Assembly: GCA_002049455.2 (NCBI GenBank)
Contig: KV918787.1
Span: 248,001 to 312,000 of the forward strand
Source of the DNA: Porphyra umbilicalis
Taxonomy: Eukaryota > Rhodophyta > Bangiophyceae > Bangiales > Bangiaceae
Reading direction: 5' to 3'
DNA: 64,000 bases
Shown: piece after piece, positions 30,703 through 40,940 of the stretch
Layout of the letters: every line of letters begins with the position of its first letter
Numbering within the stretch: the stretch's first letter is position 1
Translations under genes and position numbers: made by a program
Notes under the pieces: generated by a model
Told to the model about the DNA's origin: nothing
Database searches by the model: none
The model's input: the letters and a program-made list of their open reading frames with translations, nothing else

Positions 30703-30870
30703 ATGGCCACCTTTGCTGTTGATGCGGCTGCAACCGCGGCTGCTCTCGCAACCGTCACGGGTCGTGCTGCCGACACCGCCGACCCCGACCCGCAGCCCGA
30801 CCAGCAGCTCGACCCGCCGTCGCCGGATTACACGCTCGACGACGACGACGAGGCGGCTCCGGCCGCCTAA
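30703..30870 (+). CDS. Small acidic protein, 55 aa, second copy
   Basis: Same 55-residue frame as at 568, ending LDDDDEAAPAA then TAA. Coding differences from the first copy are few: Gly8 to Ala, a silent change in the next Ala codon, and one Pro to Leu in the Pro/Asp/Gln stretch. No indel occurs, although indels are common in the non-coding parts of the same block. That is mild evidence for selection on the frame. It is again upstream of the membrane-protein gene. The function is unknown. Confidence 0.5.
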   Translation: MATFAVDAAATAAALATVTGRAADTADPDPQPDQQLDPPSPDYTLDDDDEAAPAA

Positions 30871-31720
30871 GAGGCGGAGCGGACCCGGTCGCGCCGCCGG
30901 CGGTGGGGTGCCGCTTCCACACGGGTGGCGACGGCGCTGGCAGTGGCAGGGCGCGGGCAAGGTGCTGGCCTCGGGCGCGGCGCGTAAACACCGTGGTAGC
31001 GGGTGGACGCGTCGGTTGCTTGCGTGGTGGCCATGGTAGCGCGGGGTTGCTTACCCGTTGGCAGTGTGTGACCGCGTAGCAAACCGCTGGATGTATCGTT
31101 TGTTTTCTCTTGTGCAAACCGCTCGATGCATTGTTTGTTTTCTCTTGTGTGCGGGCGGTGTGCTTGACATGATTCCCAAACTATTGTGCGCGCCGCCGCG
31201 CCGACTGTCTTGCAACCCACGGGGGGGGACCGACGCATCTCGGGGGCCACCCCGGCTGCCACACGGGCGGCCACAACCGCGCCGTGGATCGCCGCTCGGC
31301 GCTACGGACCGGGGCGCCGCCGTCGCCCGCCAAACGCCCACCATGCAGACACCCCCCCCGCCACGCGGACACCCGCCGCACACCCGCCGCCCGACTGCCG
31401 GGTTGCGGGGGCCGATCGCGTCGCGGCCGCTCTCCAAGGCGCTGCGCCACCGGCGCGTTTCCATCCCCCCCGCCGCCCCCCTCGCGCCGCCCGCCTTGCC
31501 CCATCCCAAACACTGTCGAACACAGCGGCGGCGCCACCCCCCCCCCCCCCCCCCGGGCGTGGTCGGCAAGCGCGGCTGCCCATCGGCGGGCCGCCGCGCC
31601 GCCGCCGCCGCCGCCACCGCCGCCCGCGTCGGCAGTCGCGGGCGGCCGCACGTGCGCGTGGAGCCGACGCGGCGCCACCGTGCCGCAACGGCCGCGGCCG
31701 CCGCGTTGCTTGGGGGGGGG

Positions 31721-33099
31721 AATCGCGCCGGCTGCCGCGGGGCGGCGCCCCCCCCCCCCCCCCCCAGCGGGGCGCGCACGTGGGATTTTCCTCGCACGCG
31801 CCGCGGCGGGTGCGCCGCGTGGACGGGGGCGTGGCCCCGTGTGGGCCACCCCCCGTCGACGCGTGCCGTGCCACACTGACGGTTGTAAGTGGGCGGCGGC
31901 GCGGAGCCGAGCTGATTGCCCCGCCGCCTCCCCCACCGCTGGCGTCACGGATGCGTGACGGGGGGGGGGGGGGCATGGCGGCCGAGAACCCATGGGCCGC
32001 GCGGCGGGCCCCTCGCAACGGGACAGTGGCCGGCGCGCGCCCTTGGCCGGCGCGCGCGGCGATGGGGCGCGCTGCCACGCCCGATGGGTCGCCGCGCGGA
32101 GGCCGCCCGCCTCCGTCGCGCGCGCGACTGTATCTCAATGGGCGGGTCGTCTGGGGGGGAGGGGGACCCTCACAGTAAGCATGGCATTTAAGGAATGCTC
32201 AGAAAAACCTTACAGACATACCGATCGCTGAATGATTTAAGCTCTGTGGTTAACGAATCGTACCGACTCGGGAACCCGACATACTTGTGAACGAACGATC
32301 ACAAAGACAGTACCTTCCACTCCAAATGTTAACGAACGTAGTGCTGAACCCAGAGATGGCACGAATAACAAGCATGCTTTAAATCAGATCAATTTAAGAC
32401 ACATGTGATCAATATGTGAATCAGTTGCCGTTCTGCCGTTTTCTATGAAATTTAACAGCAATTGCCAGGACCGCCGCCGCCTCCCTCGATGGCTGCCTTT
32501 CGTGAGAATCGAGGGTACTTAGTGGCAGACAGCAGTGATGGCAGGGCGTTCACTGCGGCAAACCATAGGAGGAGTGAGCCGCTGCGGATACCGCCATATG
32601 ACGGTATCCGCAGCGGCTATCTCCTCCTAGGCATGCATGCCATATCAGTTCCCGTCACCTCGATCTCGGACAACGACGGAGTCTCAACTCGAACACGACG
32701 AGCTCCCCCCCCCCCACGCCTACGACAACCAACCCGCCTCTTGGCAGGTTATCTGCCCTAGCAATAGAGACACGGTCCATATACTCAACGACTGTGGTGG
32801 TGACGGCGCAGCGGCACTTCCTCTCCACCCAGAGGAGCTGGGGATCGCCCTGACGGTGGCAGCGGCGGCGGCGGGGACGACCAACCCGTGGAGGTGAGTG
32901 GCCGTGGGGAGTCGCAGAAACCTCCGTACTCAGGGAAGCAGACAAGACGAGACAACGTCGGCGGTCAACCACAGCTCCTCAGCCGAGTCCTGAGCCAGCA
33001 CAAAAAATCAATCGATTAAAGAAAGTATGACATATAGTTGATTGTCATATAGATTGATCGATCTGGGATGTAAGAATTGCGATTTTTTCCATCCCTGCC
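31721..33099. other. Extra sequence between duplication blocks
   Basis: This is absent from the first copy. It is GC-rich to about 32,170 with C and G runs at 31,538, 31,751 and 31,961, then AT-rich. The AT-rich part contains a perfect hairpin. No gene is supported. Confidence 0.5.
32578..32617. repeat. Perfect 16-bp hairpin
   Basis: Arm gccgctgcggataccg at 32,578-32,593, an 8-base loop, and its exact inverse at 32,602-32,617. Imperfect pairing (taggagg/cctccta) continues outside. It could be a hairpin-forming end of a lost element. Confidence 0.8.
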
Positions 33100-35400
33100 T
33101 GAACCCCATCCATGCCGGAGCGCTACAGTTGTTCTGGCCAATACTTTTACTATACATTTATGGATGTCTGAACGTACTGCTGTCCTCTCGAGCTTAACGA
33201 CTTAACGATCGTTAACGATTGTTTAACGATTTCTTTTTACTATTCTGTTGAACGACTAACATCCTTACTCACGCGGAGCGACGAAGTGGTGGATCCGCGG
33301 CGGGGGGTCTGCAGCGGAGCGCCAGCGGCCGCGTTGCCGCGGCGCGGCCGCGCGGCCCCTGCCGGGCGTCCAACGCAGAGAGGCGGCGCAGTGACGGTGT
33401 GTGTGGGGGGGGGGGGCGGGGCGCGCCGCTTCGCCCCGTCACGTGTCTGCGGGGGCCCGTCACGCGTCCGCGGCGGCCCTGCCACGCGGCCGGCCGGGCG
33501 CCCCCCCCACGCCCGCGCTGGACGGTCGCGGCACGCCGCGGCGCGGGGGGGGGCGGAAAAGGGGCTGGCAGATCCGTCGGCCGGTCGGCCGCGCGCCCCC
33601 CCTCGTCCGACCGCCGCTCGCTCGTCCGACGCGCGCCCCCCCCCCCCCCCCCCGCGCACCGCCCTCCCTCTGAGAAAAAGAAAAGAAAGAAGAGGAGCTC
33701 ACGCCGGTACCCGCGGCGACGCCGACGCCCCCGCCGGTGCCGACGCGCGCGCGCCCCGCTGTGTCTCGCCGCCGACGGGGGTTGGCGGTGACGGCGCCGC
33801 CGCGGACGGGCGGGGGGCGTGGCCGGCGGGGGCGGGGGGGGGGGGGACGAGCGCCCGGCGGCCATGCGCGCCGCGCGGGCGGCGTGGCGGGTGGCGGCCG
33901 CCGTGGCGGCGGCGGCGGCGGCGGCTCTCGTCGCCGCCGCCGCGCCCGACCGCGTCGCCGCGTCGGTCGTGGCGGCGGCGGGGGGGGCGGCGGGTGCGGC
34001 GGCGGCGGCGGCGGCGGCTCGCGGTGGCGCCCCGCCGGTGCCGCCGACGGGCGGCGGCGGCGGCGGCGCCCCCAGCGTGCGGCTGGGGGCGGCGGCGGCG
34101 GCGATCCCCCCCCCCCCCCCGAGGCGCCGGGGCGTGGGGTGTCCCCCCCCGCCCCCCCCCGCCGACGCCCACGTCTTGCAACGTGCGGGTGTCTGCCCAA
34201 GGCGACGACGGCTTTACCCTCTACGCCGACGGGGAGGTGGTCGGCACGTCTGACGACTTTCGCCACGTCCTCGACCGCTCCGTGCACCTCCGCGAGGGCG
34301 CCGTCGTGGCCGTTGCGGCGCACAACCGCGGGGCGGGGGCGGAGGACCAGGGGTGGGTCAAGGTCCTCGTCACTGCTGGGAGCCACTCGGTGCTCCGCTC
34401 GGGCCGCCGGTGGGTCGGCACGGACGTGGCGCCGGCGGGGGAGGAAGAGGGGCTGGGGGGGCGGGGCACGCCCCCGCCGACGGGGAGGCGGGGGGGGCCT
34501 GGACCGCCACCGCCTTTGACGCCCACACGTGGCCGCCGGCGGTGATGGCCAACGTGTCGGGGCCGCCGCTGCCGTGGGTGTCGACGCCGACCGTGGCGGG
34601 CGCGGTCGTGCCCGCCCCGTTTATTTGGGCGGCGACCAACGGGTGGCCGCGGCGCGCCTACCTCCGCTCCCCGCCGCTGCCCGTTGGGTTTTGTCCGCCG
34701 GCCGCCGGCAGCGGCCGCCGCGACCGCGTCGCCATTGGCGCCGGCGGCGCGGGCGGCACGCGCCCGCGGCAGCTGTCGGACAATGCCGGCGCGGCGGCGG
34801 GGGATCCGCCGCCGCCCCCCGCCGCCGACGGGGGGGGCGCCGGGGGCGGGGAGGAGGCCGCGTCGCGGCGGGACCACCGCGACGGCGGCGACGGCGGCGG
34901 CGACGGCGGCGACGGCGGCGGTGGCGGCGGCAGGGACGGGGGCAGCATCGGGCGCCGCGCCACCCCCTGGGTCGCCATTGCCGGCGGCGCGGCGGCGGTC
35001 ATTGTCGCCACCGCCGCCGTTGCGACGGCCGTGTGGTGGTGCCGCGTGCCCCACGGGGACGCCGTGTACGCCAAAACGGAGTGGCACCTCTTCCCCCCCA
35101 CCGCCGACGGGGCGGCGGCGCTCGACGCGGAGGAGTGGCGGCGCACGGGGCGACGGGGGGGGGGGGGGGGGGGGAAGGACCACCACGGGGGGGGCTGGGG
35201 GGGGGGGGGGGATGAGCGCCTTTTGTGCGGGAGGGGGGTGGACCGACGATTGCGCGTCGGGCACGTTTGGGGGGGAGAGCGACGACGGCCGCCGCGTGTC
35301 GGCCTACCGCCCGCCCGGGGCGGACAGCGCCTCGGCGGCGGCGGCGGCGGTCGCCGCGGCGGTCGTGACGGCCGCCACCGCGGCGGGCGCGCACGCCCCC
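33100..35400. repeat. Segmental duplication block 2, second copy
   Basis: Direct counterpart of 1,650-3,110. It starts at ctgaaccccatcca with the same AT-rich leader containing repeated TTAACGA, and includes about 0.8 kb of gene sequence missing from the first copy. Confidence 0.85.
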
Positions 35401-35531
35401 GACGGCGGCGGCGGCGGCGCGGCCGTCGACGCGCCGGGGGGGCCCCCGACGGGGCGGGGGCGCCGACGGCGCCGCCGCCGCCGCTCGCGCGGCCGACCAC
35501 CGACGGCGGGCGGGCGCCCTGGTTTCGGTGA
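33864..35531 (+). CDS. Type I membrane protein with sugar-binding-like ectodomain
   Basis: An ATG at 33,864 starts a signal peptide (MRAARAAWRVAAAVAAAAAA). After a Gly/Pro linker comes a jelly-roll, galactose-binding-like domain at about 34,180-34,640: VSAQGDDGFTLYADGEVVGT, GAVVAVAAHNRG, and a later WTATAFDAHTWPPAV block. This 'DDGFTLYADG...W..AFD..W' pattern is seen in carbohydrate-binding ectodomains of algal and protist proteins. Then follow a Gly/Asp stalk, one membrane segment (TPWVAIAGGAAAVIVATAAV), YAKTEWHLFP and a cytoplasmic tail. The three parts lie in different frames, with changes at C or G runs near 34,105-34,155, 34,451 and 35,157, so the sequence may contain homopolymer errors or real slippage. 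It is probably a cell-surface receptor or adhesin. Confidence 0.6.
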
Positions 35532-36237
35532 CCCCGGCCGCCCCGCCGCGGCGGCGGCGGGCGGCCGGGCGGGGGGGGGGGGGTCCCGCGTGCGCGGGTG
35601 GCGGGGGGGGGAAGGGGGCGGGCGGTCGCCGCGCCCCCTTTGCGGGTCGTTTTTCTTTTTTTTTTCCTTTTTTCACCCACGCACCGCCCGACGGGGGGGC
35701 GCGCGCGCCGCGCGCCGCGCCGCGGCGCGCGCGCCGTCGTGCGCGCGGGCGCGGAGCGCGGGGCGCGGCGGCCCGCCGCACCTCGTCGCGGCCCGCCGCC
35801 CCCGTCGCGGCCCGCCGCCCCCGCCGCGGCCCGCCGCCCCCGTCGCGCGTGGGCGACGGACGCCGCCGAACGTGGCATCGTCGGCAGATCGTTGCAGTTG
35901 TGCTGTAATGGTCGCGATTGCATCTGGGCGGCGGATCCGCCCGCGGGGGGTGGTCTTGCTGCCCGCGCCCGACGCGGGTCGTTGGCCCGGGGGGGCGCCC
36001 CGCGCATTGACGGATCCCGAGCCGCCCCCCGACCCCCCCACGTTGCGCGCTTGTTCCACTCGCCCCTGTTGTGCTGCCCGTGCCGGTTCCCCATTGACCT
36101 CCATTGACGCCCTTGCTGTGGTTGCAAACGTCCCCCTCTCCTGCGCCCGCGCGGGCTGCCCCGGTCTCGCCCCCCTGCTTTCGCCCCGCCCACCCCCCGC
36201 GCCTCGGCCCCACCCCCCCCCCCCCGTCGCGCGCGCC
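35532..36237. other. GC-rich interval and HAD gene upstream region
   Basis: A T/C-rich tract lies at 35,649-35,680 and Arg/Ala-type low complexity to about 35,850. The last 350 bases are pyrimidine-rich and probably hold the leader of the HAD gene. No other gene is seen. Confidence 0.4.
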
Positions 36238-36266
36238 ATGGCCCCATCCCCCCCCCCCCCCCCGCG

Positions 36267-37268
36267 GTGATCTTTGACATGGACGGCACGCTCATTGACA
36301 GCGAGCCCCTGTACCTCCACGTCGAGTCGACCATCTGCGCGCGGTTTGGCAAGGACATCCGCCCGCTGCTGCCCGACCTCCTCGGCCGCACCGCCCGCGA
36401 CTGCGCGGTGCTGACGCTCGACAAGCTGGCCATCACCGACGTGACCGTCGACGAGTACCTCGCGGAGCGGGAAGCGGCGCTGCTCGCCGTCATGCCGACG
36501 GTCGGCCTCCTGCCGGGCGTCGACCGCCTCGTGCGGCACCTGCACGCGGCGGGCGTGCCGATGGCCGTCGCCACGTCGTCGCCGGGGGAGCTGCTCGCCG
36601 CCAAGGCGTCGCGCCACGGCGAGTTTTTCGCCCTCTTTGGCGCCGTCGTCCACGCGGGGATGGTGGCGGCGGGGAAGCCCGCCCCCGACCTCTTCCTCGA
36701 AGCGGCCCGCCGGCTGGGCGTGCCCCCCGCGGGGTGTGTGGCGGTGGAGGACGCGCCCGCGGGGGTGGCGTCGGCCAAGGCGGCGGGGATGGTGGCGGTG
36801 GCGTTGCCAAACGAGGCCGTCGGGCGGGCGCCGTATGCGGACGCGGGGGCGGATTGGTACTTGGAGCGCATTGATGAGATGCCGCTGGCGCGCCTCGGGC
36901 TGCCCCCATTGCCGAGTGAGGGGGGGGGGGGGGGTGCGGCAAGAGGCGCCAGCCGAGCTAGTCGGCGCCCGCAAGTGAGTGGACGACAACGTCTGGACCA
37001 GTCTTTGTTCTTGCGTGTCTTGTTTGCCTTTCTGCCACCACCAGTCTTGCGACGGTGCGCCGTGCCTCGCAGCCTGTACTGTGCTGTACACGTGCACCGT
37101 CCGTCCATAGCACCAGTACTGTATTGTACTAGCGCGGCCAGCCACGGTGATCTGCTCTCTGACTCCACACGTGCACCGCCGTCGAAATCACTGCATGCCA
37201 CAGGAGCAGAGTCAGGCCTGTTCGCAGTTGCGAACCGTGTGACGGTATCCCCGGATATACCGGCGTGA
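36267..37268 (+). CDS. HAD-superfamily phosphatase, HDHD1/pseudouridine-phosphatase-like
   Basis: The enzyme fold ends at about residue 218 (36,920), the usual length of beta-phosphoglucomutase/HDHD1-type HAD enzymes; the open frame then continues through low complexity. Motif I is FDMDGT with nucleophile D4 and acid D6; motif II is ATSS (T103); motif III is K137 in GKPAPD; motif IV is E161-D162 in VEDAPAGV. The block SRHGEFFALF near 116 resembles the human HDHD1 family, cytosolic enzymes that dephosphorylate pseudouridine 5'-phosphate; other sugar phosphates are possible. The frame opens at GTG; the likely ATG at 36,238 is one base out of frame, separated by a run of 16 C. The extension past 36,920 follows a poly-G run and reaches the Harbinger element, so it is doubtful. 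Confidence 0.85.
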   Translation: MIFDMDGTLIDSEPLYLHVESTICARFGKDIRPLLPDLLGRTARDCAVLTLDKLAITDVTVDEYLAEREAALLAVMPTVGLLPGVDRLVRHLHAAGVPMAVATSSPGELLAAKASRHGEFFALFGAVVHAGMVAAGKPAPDLFLEAARRLGVPPAGCVAVEDAPAGVASAKAAGMVAVALPNEAVGRAPYADAGADWYLERIDEMPLARLGLPPLPSEGGGGGAARGASRASRRPQVSGRQRLDQSLFLRVLFAFLPPPVLRRCAVPRSLYCAVHVHRPSIAPVLYCTSAASHGDLLSDSTRAPPSKSLHATGAESGLFAVANRVTVSPDIPA

Positions 37269-38199
37269 CGGCGGCGGTATATGTATATTCTGCGAAAGAC
37301 CTTTGGCGTACCGTCTCGCACATGAAATCAAGTACACAATTGTTTTCGTCAGAGACGCAGGATTTCTATCGCCATCAGGCGCGAACAAGACCGACCTTCG
37401 AACCAGCCATGGACCGCCATGCAGCTTGTCAACGCACAGCGACCGCCGACATGGACCCTTTCCCCATCCTACGCGCGGGCGCCTTCGTGACGTCGCTGGC
37501 GGGGGTAGTGCACTCTAGCCCGAGTATCTTTTTATCACCCACTCAATACACAACCACTCGCGTTTCTTTTTCCCGTGTGCGGGCTCGTTACGGTCCCACT
37601 TTGAGCGCGCAGTGCGCATGTCTGACGGCGCGTTTCATGCCTTGGCGGGCCTTTTGCGTCCTCGCTTACCTCGCCCCGGTCTCTTCGCCGAGGTCCGCAC
37701 AGCTTTGGCCCTGCGCTACATGGGTGGCGGCAGCTACGTTGACATGTGCATCGTCTTCGGCGTGCACTCGGCAAGTGTCTACCACCATTGCGGTCAGCTA
37801 CCGTGTCGCGCGCCGCGATGGGTGCTCCCAACGGAGGGGGGGTGGGGGGGAAAGGTGTGCAGTTTGAAAGGGCGGCGGGTGGGGAGGGTTGCAGCGAACA
37901 GTGCCGTGCAGCGTGGTGCGTCTCGAGTGGGCTGCGGGGTCGCCTTCTCAGGCATGTTCGCAGCGGCGTGTGTCGCTTCCGGATTGTCGACAATTCGTTT
38001 GACAGTTCTTGCAAGAGAAGAATTGAAAACACACGAGACGTGGAATTCCCCGTTCTCAGACGTATACCGCGGTATAAACATACGCGGGGATCCCGCGTAT
38101 GTCTGTACCGGTATACCGTCGCGTGACGGGCTCGCCCAATCAAATCAACGATACATCGGTATACAGTACCGTTACACGGTCTGCAACTGCGAACGGGCC
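37215..38199 (+). mobile_element. PIF/Harbinger-type element, 985 bp
   Basis: The ends are inverse: ggcctgttcgcagttgcgaa at the left and ctgcaactgcgaacgggcc at the right. The flanks are TCA on both sides (37,212-37,214 and 38,200-38,202), the 3-bp target duplication of Harbinger elements. Many ggtatac motifs lie near the ends. It encodes a fragment of a Harbinger transposase but not a full one, so it depended on a relative elsewhere. It abuts an inverted copy that shares the middle TCA. Confidence 0.85.
37612..37851 (+). pseudogene. Harbinger transposase fragment (helix-turn-helix part)
   Basis: LFAEVRTALALRYMGGGSYV followed by DMCIVFGVHSASVY is the N-terminal helix-turn-helix of PIF/Harbinger transposases (DDE_Tnp_4 class), where a conserved 'LRyLa.Gsy' leads into the DNA-recognition helix. 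The catalytic DDE domain that should follow is missing. After about 37,850 the frame runs into a G-rich tract and then into the element's own terminal region. Confidence 0.75.
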
Positions 38200-38202
38200 T
38201 CA

Positions 38203-39103
38203 GGCCCGTTCGCAGTTGCAAACCGTGTGACGGTATACCGACGTAACGTGGATTTGATTGGCCGAGCCCGTCACGCGACGGTATACCGGTACAGACATAC
38301 GCGGGATTCCCGCGTATGTTTATACCGCGGTATACCGTCTGAGAACGGGGAATTCCACGTCTTGTCTGTTTCAAATTCCTCTTTTGCAAGAACTGTCAAA
38401 CGAATTGTCGACAATCCGGAAGCCCGTCGCGACACACGCCGCTGCGAGTGGGCCTGAGAAGTCGACCCGCGCACCGCAGCCCACTCGAGACGCACCGCGC
38501 TGCATGGCACTGTTCGCTGCAACCTTCCCCACCCGCCGCCCTTTCAAACTGCACACCGTTCCCCCCCACCCCCCCTCCGTTGGGAACACCGATCGCGGCG
38601 CGCGACACGGTAGCTGACCGCCATGGCGGTAGACACTTGCCGAGAGACCGGGGCGAGGCAAGCGAGGACGCAAAATGCCCACCAAGGCATGAAACGCGCC
38701 GTCAGACATGCGCACTGCGCGCTCAAAGTGGGGACCGTAACGAGCCCGCACATGAGAAAAAGAAACGCGAGTGGTTGTGTATTGAGTGGGTGATAAAAAG
38801 ATACTCGGGCTAGAGTGCACTACCCCCGCCAGCGACGTCACGAAGGCGCCCGCGTGTAGGGTGGGGGAAGGGTCCATGTTGGCGGTCGCCGTGCGTTGAC
38901 AAGCTGCATGGCGGTCGGTAGCGCGGTGGATTGTTCGATGGTCGGTCTTGTCCGCGCCTGATGGCGATAGAAATCCTACCTCTCTGGCGAATACAATTTT
39001 GTACTTGATTTTATGTGCGAGACGGTACGCCAAAGGTCTTTCGCAGATATTTACTGCCGTCACGCCGGTATACCGTCACACGGTTTGCAACTGCGAACGG
39101 GCC
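38203..39103 (-). mobile_element. PIF/Harbinger-type element, inverted partner, 901 bp
   Basis: Inverse copy of 37,215-38,199 with the same ends and TCA flanks (38,200-38,202 and 39,104-39,106). It is exactly 84 bases shorter. The difference is a clean 84-base in-frame loss of the helix-turn-helix core (between ggtctc and tcggcaagtg, near 38,650). Other differences are scattered substitutions. The surviving minus-strand frame is 38,371-39,063. Confidence 0.85.
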
Positions 39104-39106
39104 TCA

Positions 39107-39570
39107 GCCACGTCGACCAACGAACAAGACTTGTGGCGTGTTTGCACCAACCACCACGCGTTCAGTGTTTGTCCTGATGTTTGTCAGTCAACATTCACAA
39201 CGCGTCAAAGGAGACGACGGCCTCGCAATCCGAGATATGTGAGGGGGCCCGAAAGGCCTCGCCAATCTTGAACTTGTGCAGAATCGTGCCATGCGGGCGC
39301 CATACCCTCAAACACGTGTCATTCATCCGCCGCACGGTAGTCAGCCGTTTTCAATGCCAAAACGATGGAAGGCGCCGTACGTTCCACGAACTTCAACCCG
39401 GTACGTGCAATCCGCCGCGTGCGCCAACCACGGGGGTTCGTGTGTGGTGGCTTGGCCGACACGACACCCCCGACCGCCTCGGCCCACCGCCTTGCGCGTC
39501 CTTTTTTGGCTGGCGGCGTCATCGCGGCGGCTCAACGTGGCGTGACGGGCCCACTTCTCGGCCCGTGTCC
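39107..39570. other. No gene seen
   Basis: Moderate-GC DNA between the Harbinger pair and the HIG1 promoter. Short frames on both strands lack domains. Confidence 0.4.
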
Positions 39571-39604
39571 CTATTTATAGTCGCGTTCGTATAGTCGCGT
39601 TCGT
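39571..39604 (+). promoter_or_regulatory. TATA-like box and tandem 14-bp motif of the HIG1 gene
   Basis: CTATTTATAG at 39,571-39,580 is followed by two perfect tandem copies of ATAGTCGCGTTCGT (39,577-39,590 and 39,591-39,604). They lie 315-340 bases before the ATG at 39,918. A core promoter with a duplicated factor site is likely but not proven. Confidence 0.45.
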
Positions 39605-39814
39605 GCACGTGCTGCGGGTGCTTCACCGACGTGCGCCCATCCGCCCTTGTTCCCGACCTACACGTCGCGTTTCCTCCGCCGCCCGCTCATCCTCCTGCCA
39701 CTTTGTCCCTGCCAACACCTTTGACGCTCCCCCGCCACCCACCACCTTGGTCTCACCCCTTGCCCGTCCCTCCTTTTCGGCCCTTTGCCAACTCCACCCA
39801 ACTACTGTACCCCG

Positions 39815-39895
39815 CCACCCCACCGCCAGACCACCCCACCACCCCACCACCCCACCACCCCACCACTCCGCCACCCCACCACCCCGCCTCCACTC
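39815..39895 (+). repeat. CCACCCCAC minisatellite in the HIG1 leader
   Basis: About eight imperfect copies of a ccaccccac-type unit end 25 bases before the HIG1 start codon. The location suggests transcribed leader, so length changes could affect translation. Confidence 0.7.
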
Positions 39896-39917
39896 CCTCT
39901 CCCCCTGCCCCGTCACC

Positions 39918-40418
39918 ATGAACACCCACCGCTCGGGCCGGCTCCTCTGGCTGGGCGTCATCGCCTCGGGCGTCGCCGCCCACTATGGCGGCAAGGCCTA
40001 CTCCCGCGTCAAGAACGCGGAGCTGGCGGCCAAGACGGCCGCCTACCAGGAGCGCCTCGCCGGCCGCGCGCCACCGCTCGCCGACGCTGCCGACGCCGAG
40101 TCACCCGCCGCGCCCGACGCGCCCGCCGCGCCTGCCGCCGCCGCCGCGGCCGCGTCGGTTAAGAAGGCCCCCCTCGACATTGACGTTTTTGCCGACGAGC
40201 GCCGGCGGGAGGCGGCGGCCGGCGGCGCCCTCTCCACCGCGGGGGTGGTGGTTGGCTCCGCCGCCGCCGTCGCGTTTGCCTTCAACGCCTTTTCCAAAAA
40301 CGCGGCGCCGAACAAGCTCATGCACATGCGCATCGTCATGCAGGGGCTGGCGGTGGGGGGGTTGGCCGCCCTCGCCGTCAAGGAGACGGTGTGGGACACG
40401 CGGCAGGAGCGGTCTTGA
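39918..40418 (+). CDS. HIG1-domain mitochondrial protein (RCF1/HIGD-like)
   Basis: The ATG in context GTCACCATGA gives 166 residues. Residues 8-24 form a first hydrophobic segment; 50-82 is an Ala/Pro-rich linker; 83-100 is charged. Residues 104-155 form the HIG1 domain: a membrane segment (STAGVVVGSAAAVAFAFNAF), then N132-K-L-M-H136-M-R138-I-V-M-Q142, matching the family signature H-x-R-x3-Q, then a second membrane segment. HIG1 proteins sit in the inner mitochondrial membrane and aid assembly of respiratory complexes III and IV. The N-terminal extension with an extra hydrophobic segment is longer than in the smallest HIGD proteins and resembles RCF-type members in layout. The gene is short, intronless as read, and very GC-rich in third positions. 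Confidence 0.8.
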   Translation: MNTHRSGRLLWLGVIASGVAAHYGGKAYSRVKNAELAAKTAAYQERLAGRAPPLADAADAESPAAPDAPAAPAAAAAAASVKKAPLDIDVFADERRREAAAGGALSTAGVVVGSAAAVAFAFNAFSKNAAPNKLMHMRIVMQGLAVGGLAALAVKETVWDTRQERS

Positions 40419-40940
40419 TGGGGGGGGCGGGCGCCGCGCGGTGGGGGCGGGGGGGGGGGGCGGGGTGGGGTTGCAGACGGGCGGCGGGGGGTGCCGCCGG
40501 CCGCCGCCCGTGGCAGACCCGACGGCGTGTCTGGCGCGGGGCTGCGCGCGGCGCGGTGCCGTGCGGCACGGGCGGTGGCGGCGGTGGCACGGCTGGCGCG
40601 GTGTCGGAGCGTGGGGTGGCGGCGCGCGGCGGTGGGCGCGCGCCGCCGAGGGTCGGCACCAATCGACTACCGAGTGCACCGCGTGCACGCGTCCCCCACT
40701 TGAGCTGATTTTTGTTGTTGCTGTGGGCTGCCCCTGCGGGTGGCGTGCCTGTTCACCTCCTCCTCCTCCCCCGCTGCTTGTATTCTAGGTTGGGCTTGTT
40801 CATGATGGCCTCCCTCCGTTCTTGGCGGCGTACCCCCTGCGCCAACGATGTAAATTGGGCTTGTTTTTTTCCCCGCGGTTGCGCGTCAGTTACGGTCAAC
40901 AACAAAAAGAGACGCTGGCCCCGAGTCCCCCTCTCCACCG
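40419..40940. other. Between HIG1 and the first subtilase, no gene seen
   Basis: G-rich sequence immediately after the HIG1 stop, then pyrimidine-rich DNA that probably contains the 3' ends of both convergent genes. Confidence 0.45.

Larger units (their letters stand above)
30317..31720. repeat. Segmental duplication block 1, second copy
   Basis: Direct copy of 182-1,550, offset 30,135 at its start. It diverges by indels in C and G runs after about 31,060, where the sequence tgtttgttttctcttgtg is also locally doubled. Confidence 0.9.
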
